A DNA stretch of 33,474 nucleotides, taken from NCBI GenBank assembly GCA_021814065.1, contig JAKAIZ010000008.1, positions 1-33,474 of the forward strand, written 5' to 3'. A program made the translations under genes and the position numbers. The notes below the pieces were generated by a model. It did no database searches. It was given only the letters and a program-made list of their open reading frames with translations, and was not told where the DNA came from. Position 1 is the first letter of the stretch. Every line of letters begins with the position of its first letter. This document shows positions 1 to 8,220 of this stretch, piece after piece. The stretch is from Nitrospirota bacterium. Lineage in GTDB: Bacteria; Nitrospirota; Thermodesulfovibrionia; Thermodesulfovibrionales; UBA6898.

Positions 1-1689
1 TCCGCACCACTGGGTATGCCAGAATGTGGCGTTATTGCCGTCAAAGGAATTCACCGCCGCCCCGTCCTCACAGGTCCTCTCCTGACTGTCCACCGACTTC
101 AGACTCCAGTTCGTATGTGGAATTACAGTCAGGTCCGCCACGGACAGAATAAAACTCTGAGCAGCGTTACCTGCCAAGTTGCCGGCCTGGACTATCACAT
201 CGAAAGAACCCGCCGACGCGGGCGTCCACTGGATAAGACCTGTCGCCGCGTTGATCGTCATGCCTGCAGGGTATACCGTCAGACTATATGCCGGTGCAGG
301 GTTGCCTGTGGCCGTGACCGTATAGGAATAAGCCTGTCCCACTATTGCCGTAGTTACTGGCGTGGACGTAATCGCCGGAGCCTGGTTCACAACAATCGTA
401 AAGCTCTGTGTTGCTGGCGTCCCTATGCCATTATCTGCCTGGACTGTCACATCGAAAGAACCCGCCGACGCAGGCGTCCACTGGATAAGACCTGTCGCCG
501 CGTTGATCGTCATGCCTGACGGTGAAGCGGTAAGGCTGAAAGTAGGCGCAGGGGTACCCGTCGCGTCAACGTCGTACTGGTAAGGGATCCCGGTTAATGC
601 TGCCATAACAGGTGTCGTTGTAATCGCCGCGGTCTGATTCACCTGTATCGTAAAGCTCTGTGTTGCTGGCGTCCCTATGCCATTATCTGCCTGGACAGTC
701 ACATTAAAGGAACCGCCGGATGAAGGCGTCCATTCGATAAGACCCGTTGTTGCATTGATCGACATGCCCGTTGGAAACGTTGTAAGGCTATAGGTCGGAG
801 CCGGGTTGCCCGTTGCTGTAACAGCATAGGAGTAAGCCTGTCCTGCCATTGCGGTCGTCACCGCAGTTGAAGTGATATAGGGAACTGCGGAGTCACAGTA
901 GCCGATGCCCGACAGGCCATTGGCATAGTGCTGCCAAATCTCCTCCGCGGACAGCGGGACGCTGTAAAGCGCCACTTCGTCTATCGCGCCTGAAAAGTGA
1001 TAATGCCCTGAATCGAAGGCCAGCCACCCCATGTTTAATCCTGCTACAGCCGAGTCAAATCCTTCTGTATAAAGAATACTCGCCGAGTTTTCTTTCATCC
1101 CGTCCACATAAATGCGGTTTTCGCCGGCAATCCCATCCCTTACCGTAACAATATGATGCCAGTTGCCGTCAGTCAGGGCCGTTGTCCCGGATATACTGAT
1201 GCCCGCGCCATCTTTACCATAGAGATAAAATGTCGCCTGTCCCCCTTCCTGGCATCCCACCCACCACCGGAGTTTCGTTGAGCTGTCAGTCCTTCCGACT
1301 ATAACCTGGCCCCCGGAACAAGTGCTTGCGCTCTCCACATTCATCCAGAACTCAATAGAGAAGCTGTCGGTGCTGCCCCAATCAAATGACACGTCGGCTG
1401 GCACCTCTATGCCGTCGTCTGCTCCATCAAAGAGAAGGGCATTGTTGATCCTGCCGGGGATAAACCCGGGACAGGAATCGCCGGCACAGCCGGCGTTCTT
1501 ACTCCCTACAAAGTCGCTGAATACTGTGCCTCCGGTCTCGTCGAACATCCAATAATTCGTTATATTCTCAGGACAAACTGGAGCCGCCTGTGTGCCAAGC
1601 GCGCTACCAAAAAAGATCATTACCGTCAGCATACATAACAGGCAATATAGTAGGGCTGGATATTTCGATCCTGCCCTTTCCCCTTTCAT
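1..1689 (-). CDS. Secreted LamG / Ig-like repeat / discoidin protein (partial, 3' end off window)
   Basis: This open frame is missing from the ORF track because it runs off base 1 without a stop; I translated it by hand. It starts at an ATG preceded by AAGGAG five to six bases upstream. The order is: a signal peptide (about residues 1-28, hydrophobic LLYCLLCMLTVMIFFGSALG); a LamG/concanavalin-like domain (about 40-260, with NYWMFDETGG, FSIEFWMN, WHHIVTVRDG and GAIDEVALYS); three tandem putative Ig-like (He_PIG) repeats of 83-84 residues (about 265-515); and the start of an F5/8 type C (discoidin) domain (AVNSFDGNNATFWHTQW). Such proteins are exported and bind carbohydrate or surfaces; no catalytic residues are visible in the part present. 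It is the last gene seen in the rfbF operon, so it is probably a surface or matrix protein that works with the polysaccharide. Domain calls are firm; function is inferred. Confidence 0.85.
   Translation of the reverse strand, partial: MKGERAGSKYPALLYCLLCMLTVMIFFGSALGTQAAPVCPENITNYWMFDETGGTVFSDFVGSKNAGCAGDSCPGFIPGRINNALLFDGADDGIEVPADVSFDWGSTDSFSIEFWMNVESASTCSGGQVIVGRTDSSTKLRWWVGCQEGGQATFYLYGKDGAGISISGTTALTDGNWHHIVTVRDGIAGENRIYVDGMKENSASILYTEGFDSAVAGLNMGWLAFDSGHYHFSGAIDEVALYSVPLSAEEIWQHYANGLSGIGYCDSAVPYITSTAVTTAMAGQAYSYAVTATGNPAPTYSLTTFPTGMSINATTGLIEWTPSSGGSFNVTVQADNGIGTPATQSFTIQVNQTAAITTTPVMAALTGIPYQYDVDATGTPAPTFSLTASPSGMTINAATGLIQWTPASAGSFDVTVQADNGIGTPATQSFTIVVNQAPAITSTPVTTAIVGQAYSYTVTATGNPAPAYSLTVYPAGMTINAATGLIQWTPASAGSFDVIVQAGNLAGNAAQSFILSVADLTVIPHTNWSLKSVDSQERTCEDGAAVNSFDGNNATFWHTQWCG
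139..890 (-). repeat. Three in-frame Ig-like domain repeats, two nearly identical in DNA
   Basis: Tandem repeats of 249-252 bp inside the LamG/Ig protein. A 71-nt stretch at 196-266 recurs at 448-518 with one mismatch, exactly 252 bp apart. A second stretch near 397-445 recurs near 649-697. Identity at DNA level, not only protein level, points to recent duplication or gene conversion and makes copy number likely to vary between strains. Confidence 0.85.
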
Positions 1690-1738
1690 TTATACTCCTT
1701 GACCCATTTCCATAGTGCGTATTTTTGCATTGTTTCGC

Positions 1739-1855
1739 TCACAGACGGAACGTAATCCCCAATGTATCAACGGAATATTTCCAGGTAGTAAGATCAATGC
1801 CCGATTGGTCGGCCTGCACTTTTTCCAACGCAGTGTAACGTTGTATGATAGAAAT
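1739..1855 (-). pseudogene. Possible C-terminal relic of an outer-membrane beta-barrel gene
   Basis: The 165-base gap between the GH43-like gene and the LamG gene holds a short open frame that ends ...TWKYSVDTLGITFRL followed by a TGA stop at 1739-1741. Alternating polar and apolar residues ending in a strand such as GITFRL resemble the last strand of outer-membrane barrels of exopolysaccharide systems. There is no convincing start or Shine-Dalgarno, and the frame runs back into the preceding gene in another register. It could equally be chance coding-like sequence. Confidence 0.2.
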
Positions 1856-2805
1856 CAGTACTGCAATCCGAAAACCAGACTTTCCCGGTAGCCGTCTACG
1901 CATGCCACCCAGTGGTTTGCTGATATATAGTGCACGTCGATGTTGTGCATCCCTTTTGCGTTCCAGCCCGAGCCGGTCGCCTTTATGACTGGATTGTCCG
2001 CAGCTGCTTTTTCTTCATAATGAGTAGTCGTGAGCCTGGTAACTTCAAATGCCCGTACCCCGTTGCCGTAGCACAGATCGCCATCCTGCGCAAATCTGAT
2101 AACCCTGTTCTGAAACACGATAACCCTGCCTCCGGGCCTGGACTTTCCCAGGTCTCCCATCACCAGGGGACTCTGGGGATGTAGTATCCACGGGCCCAAC
2201 AGTGTGTCGGCAAAATAAAGATGAAGAATGCTATCCGTTACCGCAGTAAATATCCACCATTTGCCATAAGCGTGAACCACAGAAGAATCTATAAACGGAT
2301 ATCCCTTCAACAGCGTGCTGCAGAAATCCCACTTAGTTGGAAAATCAATCGCTTTATATAATCTTATCGAATTTGTCTTATTCGTCTCAGGAATCATGTA
2401 GATCTCATTTTCCCACGTGAAAACATATGGGTAAGACAAGTGGAAGGGCTCTTTCAACACGATCTGTCGGTATGTCCAATTCAAGCCGTTAGCGCTCTCC
2501 GCAAGCCCTATTTCGCCTTTTTGCGTCCCGGCGTTCATCACTTCGAAGAACATGTACCATTGTTCGTTTGTCCGGATCATAAAGGGATCCGCGACAAAAT
2601 CGGCGCGTACATCAGACACATCCCCCGCGGTCAAAACCGGATTTTTTGCCCCATCGGGTGGCGAAAGGCTAAAGGGGGAATTACCGGTATAAATCCCGAT
2701 GGACCATCTGAAATTTTTCTTCCCCACAAAGGGGAGTCTCTTTCTTCTGACGAAAACCCCCAATATGAATCCCGTTATCAGATATGACAAAGCACCGCCA
2801 ATCAT
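1855..2805 (-). CDS. GH43-like / GINT1-N-type five-bladed beta-propeller protein
   Basis: A 316-aa protein with a short hydrophobic N-terminus (GALSYLITGFILGVFV) followed by basic residues, so probably membrane-anchored with a cytoplasmic body. The rest is a five-bladed propeller of the arabinanase/levansucrase superfamily, close to the domain named glucosamine inositolphosphorylceramide transferase N-terminal. Blade motifs are visible: ADFVADPFMIRTNEQWYMFFEV, YPYVFTWENEIYMIPE, DSSVVHAYGKWWIFTA, and SRPGGRVIVFQNRVIRFAQDG. Bacterial members sit in polysaccharide clusters and are sometimes fused to formyltransferases; their reaction is not established. A glycan-binding or glycan-modifying role is inferred. 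It follows the deacetylase by about 20 bases in the same operon. Confidence 0.65.
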   Translation of the reverse strand: MIGGALSYLITGFILGVFVRRKRLPFVGKKNFRWSIGIYTGNSPFSLSPPDGAKNPVLTAGDVSDVRADFVADPFMIRTNEQWYMFFEVMNAGTQKGEIGLAESANGLNWTYRQIVLKEPFHLSYPYVFTWENEIYMIPETNKTNSIRLYKAIDFPTKWDFCSTLLKGYPFIDSSVVHAYGKWWIFTAVTDSILHLYFADTLLGPWILHPQSPLVMGDLGKSRPGGRVIVFQNRVIRFAQDGDLCYGNGVRAFEVTRLTTTHYEEKAAADNPVIKATGSGWNAKGMHNIDVHYISANHWVACVDGYRESLVFGLQY

Positions 2806-2827
2806 TGGATACCCTTAATCAATAATC

Positions 2828-3538
2828 TCACCAGTCATTATGATCTCTCACGTACCAATTACGCCTTTGTACACGCCCGAACTTCAGCAACTGAGGGACT
2901 GTCACAAAGCGGAAATGACCGCGAACCTCCGACAGAAACATATCGAGCCCCTCAATCATGGAAAGTCGGTCTTCAGCTCCTCTCACAGAGGGGTTCCACA
3001 GAGAGTCATGAAGGAGAGTAATACTTCCGGGTTTCACACGTTTCGCGAGTTCCTGTGCCATCCAGTCTGCCTCATGTCTTTCCCAGTCCAGTGCGTGCAC
3101 ACTGTACATGATGACTTTATATCTGAGCAACAGTGTATCAATGCGTGACATCACCGTTTGATGTGCATAGGGAGGCCGAAACAATCTGCAGCCATATGGT
3201 GCGATTGCTTTCTCGCATGCACGAATCTGTCGGCGCCTCTCCCTGCTTGTAATTGATGAGAAAGAAGGATGATCCCACGAATGAATACCTATCGCGTTGC
3301 CGGCCTCCGCAGCCTTTCTGACCAAATCGGGATACCGCTCTGCAGCCTTGCCGATCATGAAAAACGTGGCATGAGCTTCATGTTTTTTCAGCAGATCAAG
3401 GACGCGCGGCGTAAATTCCGGATTCGGCCCGTCGTCGAATGTGAGAGCGGCTACCGCTTCTGAAGTTTCAACATGCGTGATGGTTCCCATAACATATGCG
3501 GCAAGAGCGGCGCTGGTTGCCCAAAGTTTATTTTTCAT
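2828..3538 (-). CDS. Polysaccharide deacetylase (NodB family)
   Basis: A metal-dependent de-N-acetylase of the NodB/CE4 fold, 236 aa from the start chosen here. Its motifs are all visible: TFDDGPN (residues 33-39, with the catalytic and metal-binding aspartates), HSWDH (86-90, two metal-binding histidines), RPPY (121-124) and LLHDS (about 175-179, catalytic His). A hydrophobic N-terminus (WATSAALAAYVMGTI) suggests a signal peptide or membrane anchor and action in the periplasm. The ORF track starts at 3652, but that would overlap the preceding glycosyltransferase by 67 bases; the ATG at 3538 begins MKNKLW, has AGCAGGA upstream, and leaves a 47-base spacer. The likely substrate is the exported glycan of this locus, which should be rich in N-acetylated sugars. 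Substrate is inference. Confidence 0.88.
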   Translation of the reverse strand: MKNKLWATSAALAAYVMGTITHVETSEAVAALTFDDGPNPEFTPRVLDLLKKHEAHATFFMIGKAAERYPDLVRKAAEAGNAIGIHSWDHPSFSSITSRERRRQIRACEKAIAPYGCRLFRPPYAHQTVMSRIDTLLLRYKVIMYSVHALDWERHEADWMAQELAKRVKPGSITLLHDSLWNPSVRGAEDRLSMIEGLDMFLSEVRGHFRFVTVPQLLKFGRVQRRNWYVRDHNDW

Positions 3539-3585
3539 GACAATCCTGCTGGTCCCCTGGGAGACCCTTTCTCGCAATCGATTTC

Positions 3586-4449
3586 TTACAGCGCTATAAC
3601 CCCGTATTTGATACTGCCCTTCAAACGTCCCATGCGATATCCGATTTGCCACGCAAAGTCAGCCACATCTCCCTTATTGCGGATACGGAAGAAATGTTTG
3701 GGGAGATAAAGCCACGACAATATGCCTGCGGTCAACGAGGCCTTGGGCATTCCCAAGGGTCGATACTTGCTGCAGATCTTAGCATTATATTCACCGCAGC
3801 CGCGGGCCTGTCTGAAAATTCCCCTGAGATCAGTCCTAAAGCGCACATGGATAACCGCATCGGGGACGAAATGCAGTGCAACCCCTTTTAACTGGATCCT
3901 CCAGCAATAATCGGTGTCCTGAAGCCTGATCATTGTTTCGTCAAACCCCCCTACTTCTTCGTGCAACCGGCGTTTGACACCTATCGTGCTCCCCCCGGCA
4001 TGAGGAAGATAGCGCGGATAGGTGTACTGCTGGATGCCGTCCGATTGAGGGTTTCTGTGAGTCTTTCTTACCCAGAGCGAATTGAGTTTTTCAATATCCA
4101 TACGGCAGGCAACGAATTCATGCTGTGACAGCGCCCTGCCCATGGCGGCCACCCACCCGGGAGCCACCTCATCGTCTGCATCGCAGAAGACAAGCGATTC
4201 GCCGCGTGCCGCCCTTGCGGCGGTATTCAGGGCAAATGACTTGCCGCGTCTCGCCGCTGCGTCCACGATACGGAGGTTCGGAAGACATTCCGAGTATTGT
4301 TTGACAATCCGAACTGTTTCATCGGTGCAGCCGTTGTCGGCCACAATGACCTCCCATGTCTCTCCCCACTGCTGCGCCGCGAGGGCTTCCAACTGCTCGG
4401 CAATGGTGTCCGCCACATTCAAGCAGGCTATTATCACGCTGAGCTTCAT
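3586..4449 (-). CDS. Glycosyltransferase family 2
   Basis: A GT-A fold inverting glycosyltransferase, 287 aa when started at MKLSVIIACLN (4449). Visible motifs are the N-terminal nucleotide-binding strand SVIIACLN, VADNGCTDET, the metal-binding DAD at residues 90-92 (FCDADDEVAPGW), GGFDETM and the ED-like QDTDYCWR. There is one weakly hydrophobic C-terminal stretch but no clear membrane segments, so it acts at the cytoplasmic face. The ORF-track start at 4488 would overlap the upstream GT4 gene by 25 bases; the internal ATG leaves 14 bases, though neither start has a strong Shine-Dalgarno. It should add one sugar to the lipid-linked chain; donor and linkage cannot be read from sequence. Confidence 0.85.
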   Translation of the reverse strand: MKLSVIIACLNVADTIAEQLEALAAQQWGETWEVIVADNGCTDETVRIVKQYSECLPNLRIVDAAARRGKSFALNTAARAARGESLVFCDADDEVAPGWVAAMGRALSQHEFVACRMDIEKLNSLWVRKTHRNPQSDGIQQYTYPRYLPHAGGSTIGVKRRLHEEVGGFDETMIRLQDTDYCWRIQLKGVALHFVPDAVIHVRFRTDLRGIFRQARGCGEYNAKICSKYRPLGMPKASLTAGILSWLYLPKHFFRIRNKGDVADFAWQIGYRMGRLKGSIKYGVIAL

Positions 4450-4463
4450 AGGGGCGCGGCAAC

Positions 4464-5708
4464 TCACTGTTTCAGCAGCAGGTGGCACAGGTCGATGTGC
4501 CTTTGCACCTGTAAATCCAGAGAGTATTCACCAATGGCGATCTCGCGACAGCGCCTGCCCATATCGAGGCAGAGCGATTCATCTTCGAGCAATTGAACGA
4601 TGAGATCGCTTAATTCTTCCGCATTCTCCGGTTCTGCCAGATAGCCCGTTATTCCCGGGCGAATGGCGTCGGGGACGCCACCAATCCTGAAAGATACTAT
4701 CGGCGTGCCGCAGGCCAAACTCTCAAGCACCGCGTATGGAAACACATCTGCGCGGGTGGGATGCACAAAGAGGTCGGCCGCAGAATAGTAGGTTGCTTTC
4801 AGGTAATCGCTCGCGACGTACCCTAGGTGAATGGTCCGGATATCCGGAGAATCGACCGTGACGTCACCTTTATGTCCTAGCAGAAGCATTACGATTTCGC
4901 CTTTTAAAGATGCGGGCAGCCGCCTGATTGCCGTCATCAGCAGATCTCCCCCTTTTAATCGGTTGGCCAGATTAGCCGCCAAAAACATTATCACTTTCTT
5001 GCCCTTCGGGATGCCGAGCGTCGCACGACACTTTTCAGTGTCCATAGGGCGATAGATTTCCGTGTCAACGCCATGGGGGATGTGATGGATCGGAAAGCGG
5101 TTGAGCATGCTCTGTTTGACCTGCTCCATCATCCAGGTGCTCGGGACGATAACCGTGAGGTGAGAGTGACTGTATGCCCAATCTTTGAGTTTCCATTCCA
5201 GATGCGTGTTATCTCGTCTGATGGGTGGATATAAGTCAGGGTGAGGACAGTTACCACAACCGATCTTCCACCGCCCGCATTCCAGGCTGTGGTAGCAGTG
5301 TCCGGTAAAGCTCCACATATCCTTAACAGGGAAAAGGGTGGGTCGCCCCTTCGTCAATAACGGATAGGCCAGAAAGGAACAAAAACCGTAGGAAGGTGCA
5401 TTGAGAATAAGGATGTCATTATCCAGCACAGCTTTATGTTTTGCAAGCCTGAAGGATGTTACGTCAAGAAGCCTGTTAAGTCCCACCCCTTCTGAAAACC
5501 GCTGAAGCATAAGGTCCATTCTTCTTTGTATCCTTGAGGGCTGTAATTGCTTTATGTCCGGAGATTCGATCTTCTTAATCACGCATAACACTCTTGCGTC
5601 TATCCCGACTTTCTTCATGCCGAAATGAAGGCGCTGTACTGCAATAGAACCGCCGTCCCCGGTGAGTTCTTCGCATGTCTGAAGGACTTTTATTCTCTTA
5701 CTGCTCAT
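4464..5708 (-). CDS. Glycosyltransferase family 4 (WcaC-like)
   Basis: A 414-aa GT-B retaining glycosyltransferase. The C-terminal donor-binding domain holds HPTRADVFPYAVLESLACGTPIVSFRIGGVPD (about residues 316-347), the family E-x7-E region with Asp321 in place of the first Glu and Glu329 as the second. The N-terminal half has a Cys cluster, HSLECGRWKIGCGNCPHPDLYPP (Cys 138, 144, 151, 154), seen in a subgroup related to colanic-acid WcaC and probably binding a metal or holding structure. It lies between the APH-like kinase (8 bases upstream) and the GT2 gene, so it is translated in the same operon. Sugar donor unknown. Confidence 0.87.
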   Translation of the reverse strand: MSSKRIKVLQTCEELTGDGGSIAVQRLHFGMKKVGIDARVLCVIKKIESPDIKQLQPSRIQRRMDLMLQRFSEGVGLNRLLDVTSFRLAKHKAVLDNDILILNAPSYGFCSFLAYPLLTKGRPTLFPVKDMWSFTGHCYHSLECGRWKIGCGNCPHPDLYPPIRRDNTHLEWKLKDWAYSHSHLTVIVPSTWMMEQVKQSMLNRFPIHHIPHGVDTEIYRPMDTEKCRATLGIPKGKKVIMFLAANLANRLKGGDLLMTAIRRLPASLKGEIVMLLLGHKGDVTVDSPDIRTIHLGYVASDYLKATYYSAADLFVHPTRADVFPYAVLESLACGTPIVSFRIGGVPDAIRPGITGYLAEPENAEELSDLIVQLLEDESLCLDMGRRCREIAIGEYSLDLQVQRHIDLCHLLLKQ

Positions 5709-5715
5709 ATTCTTT

Positions 5716-6870
5716 TTATGACGTCGAAAAGGCTTTCGACTGTAATAAATAATCAGCGAGCTGATATCTTCTCTTCATTCTCTGACGCCATCCTTCTCCT
5801 TGCATTTCTGCCGGCATTTCGCAGCCGTAGGTAATAGCAACAAGCAGCCGCCTTATAATAAAAGGCAGTACCGCCGCCGCATCTCCCGGCGTTAACTGAA
5901 ACTGAGAGGCGTATCCATCTAAAGTCCATTCCCTTAGTCTCTCCCAACGATCAAGCGTTATTACGTCATCTATACACAGACTTACTAGCATTCCCGCGAG
6001 TTCTTCAGCAACCGTCCCCCAGGAATGATCGCCGAAATCAAACAGATAGATGTCTCCGCTGGGGAGAAAAGGTGCATGTTGCAGGCCGAGATCACCATGG
6101 ATAAGAGACTCGGTGAGGTGGGATAAAGGAGCATGTCCGCTCAGGTATGCTTTCATCTGACGATCCAAAATGAGCATATGTGAAAGTTCTTCCCGGGTAA
6201 ATGATGCTGCGGCGGGAGAAACGACGAGCAGATCATATCCGACAAGCTCTTTATTGATCATCAAATAACCACAGGGAGAATTCCCTTTGAAGGGTTGATA
6301 CAGCCGCGCCGCTGCCATAGCAATTTTTTTCACTGAACTGATAACGCCCCTATGAGACTGAGCTCTGTTATTGATCAGAGCATTTTCATGCCCGGGGTAA
6401 CATCTGAGGCATTGATGCATTTGCCCGACTGTACGCGCAATTGACATCAGTTCCTCTTTCTGTATTGAGGCAGGTCTGGTAAACCGCAGATCTTCCAGTT
6501 GCATTACCATAACCGGATATATCTGCGCATCTGCACGCAATTCTTCAGCAAGCTGAGCTCTTTTACTCTGTACGACTCTCGGAGCTCGAATTCCATGTTG
6601 ATTGAGATACGCATAGAGTACCGGCTCCCGGGTAACCCTTTCGAATCGCCCATCATGTGGGGCATAAATTTTTACTACCCAATCTCCCCTGTCAGTCTTG
6701 AAATGCCATGCTGCACTTTCCTGTCCTCCATTGATCAGCCGGGGAACATCAACCGAGGAAAAGCCGTAGAGCTTTTCGACTTCACGACGGACGACTTCCG
6801 CCGAAAGCTGCTTCGGCAAGTATGGCCTTACGGGTTCCATACCCCTACTCATTTCAGAAATATTGTCCAT
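5716..6870 (-). CDS. APH-like small-molecule/sugar kinase
   Basis: An aminoglycoside-phosphotransferase-fold (protein-kinase-like) enzyme, 384 aa from the ATG chosen. Seen directly: the ATP-binding Lys in VVKIY (about residue 67), the catalytic HGD of SLIHGDLGLQHAPF (258-260) and the metal-binding DFGD (278-281). The ORF-track start at 7041 would overlap the methyltransferase by 128 bases, so I start at 6870 (MDNISEMSRG); 6852 and 6840 are other options and 6840 has GAGTAGGGG just upstream. Family members phosphorylate small alcohols, sugars or choline. Its position directly after wzm, wzt and a methyltransferase recalls the WbdD kinase/methyltransferase that caps ABC-exported O-chains, so chain-end phosphorylation is a reasonable guess. 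That role is inference. Confidence 0.75.
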   Translation of the reverse strand: MDNISEMSRGMEPVRPYLPKQLSAEVVRREVEKLYGFSSVDVPRLINGGQESAAWHFKTDRGDWVVKIYAPHDGRFERVTREPVLYAYLNQHGIRAPRVVQSKRAQLAEELRADAQIYPVMVMQLEDLRFTRPASIQKEELMSIARTVGQMHQCLRCYPGHENALINNRAQSHRGVISSVKKIAMAAARLYQPFKGNSPCGYLMINKELVGYDLLVVSPAAASFTREELSHMLILDRQMKAYLSGHAPLSHLTESLIHGDLGLQHAPFLPSGDIYLFDFGDHSWGTVAEELAGMLVSLCIDDVITLDRWERLREWTLDGYASQFQLTPGDAAAVLPFIIRRLLVAITYGCEMPAEMQGEGWRQRMKRRYQLADYLLQSKAFSTS

Positions 6871-6913
6871 ATGCAAGATCAGGAAGGGATCTCTCCCTAG
6901 GCCCTTAATTCGA

Positions 6914-8200
6914 TCAGATACTGCGTGTACATGCAAAAAGGGTACGACCGTAGTTGTTCTGGTAGGGCTCCACACTGTCACAGTCCTTCCCAAGGCGATA
7001 GACTTTCGTGAAGCTGGAGTTGTCCAGAATCCACTGCTCAATGCGGTCCGCGTCCCAGCCGGCGAGGCTCTCCCGAAACCACTCCTCGTGGCACTGTCCC
7101 ATATCTAGAAACAATACCGTGCCCGTCATGCGATCGATCAGTCTGAGCATTTCCTCACCCGAAACGCTGGCCCGACCGAGAAGAAAATGATGCAGAAGGC
7201 TAAAGCACGAAGTAACATCATAGCGCTGTGGATGGTCTTTCAAAAACCGTACTGCCTCCGACCTCGTGATCTGGTCCGGTCTCAAGCCATATACCAACTT
7301 GCCGAGCTCGACAGCCGCCCAGTCCATCTCTACACCTCTGGCGCGGAATCCTAATTCTCCAAATGCCTTTACAAACCAACCATAGTTGCAGGCGATATCC
7401 AGATAGCCGTCACACCCGGGCGGCATTAAGTTTTGATCGTGAAGAAATCGTCTGATCAGCTCAAAACGATCGCTGCAGCGCCGGATAAGTTGCCATTTCT
7501 CAACCTCAGGGCTCTCAACTGGCTGGTAAAGTCTCGGCCTGCCATCGCAGGTAAACGCATGATCAAGCAATAGCTGTTGCAGCGGGGTGGTAGCAGCATC
7601 GGACGTCAAGTACGAAGCGTACGTTTTTTCACCACGCACTAATGCCACCGCGGCGTTATGTGCATCCTCTACCACTTCGTAATAGTCGGAGTATTGCACC
7701 CGGCGCAAGCGCAGAGGTGAGCCCAAGGGCAAAAAGTGCGGCCCCGGAGTTGCAGTATCTCCTTGACGTTGGCGGTGTTCGAACTGGCGTATGAAATACT
7801 TGGCAATTTGTTCCAGTTCATCCTCCCTGGTGCATGAGTAATAGCTCCCGGCCGCGTTAATGCACTCGACGGCATTAGCAAAATAAGCCGTCTTGCGGAA
7901 TACCTCTGGACGAAAAATGTCGTCGCCCATTCGTAGGTACTGTTCGAGAAACTGGACATATGGGGAACGAGAAAAGAGAGTCGACGGACGGAGTAAGTTT
8001 CCGGTGTGGCGCGCGTACTGTGCGGCTGAAAGTCCGTTTTCACCCCCGCATAGCAGCCGATCCAGCGGGATCGCTATCATTTTTTGTGAATGTCTGAAGC
8101 CGAGTACGTAAAGCAGGTTTCTGACCACCTGATAAAGATGCATTCTTTTTAGCAGGCGTCTCATACCATTTTCTATTAACTCCGAAGTCTTACGAGTCAT
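6914..8200 (-). CDS. SAM-dependent methyltransferase with long N-terminal region
   Basis: A 428-aa protein whose C-terminal part is a Rossmann methyltransferase: YLDIACNYGWFVKAFGELGFRARGVEMD (motif I and acidic end of strand 2, about residues 266-293) and DVTSCFSLLHHFL (motif IV region). The N-terminal half includes PLRLRRVQYSDYYEVVEDAHNAAVALVRGE, which looks like the ParB-like nuclease-fold module often found in such glycan methyltransferases. The start at 8200 has GAAGGGGAT directly upstream and avoids overlapping wzt; the track start at 8239 does not. It follows wzt and precedes the kinase, so methylating the growing or finished glycan is plausible. The acceptor is unknown. Confidence 0.75.
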   Translation of the reverse strand: MTRKTSELIENGMRRLLKRMHLYQVVRNLLYVLGFRHSQKMIAIPLDRLLCGGENGLSAAQYARHTGNLLRPSTLFSRSPYVQFLEQYLRMGDDIFRPEVFRKTAYFANAVECINAAGSYYSCTREDELEQIAKYFIRQFEHRQRQGDTATPGPHFLPLGSPLRLRRVQYSDYYEVVEDAHNAAVALVRGEKTYASYLTSDAATTPLQQLLLDHAFTCDGRPRLYQPVESPEVEKWQLIRRCSDRFELIRRFLHDQNLMPPGCDGYLDIACNYGWFVKAFGELGFRARGVEMDWAAVELGKLVYGLRPDQITRSEAVRFLKDHPQRYDVTSCFSLLHHFLLGRASVSGEEMLRLIDRMTGTVLFLDMGQCHEEWFRESLAGWDADRIEQWILDNSSFTKVYRLGKDCDSVEPYQNNYGRTLFACTRSI

Positions 8201-8220
8201 ATCCCCTTCCCCCTTACCTC

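Noticed and set aside
139-890. CRISPR array
   Set aside because: Repeats of about 250 bases are in frame and encode Ig-like domains.
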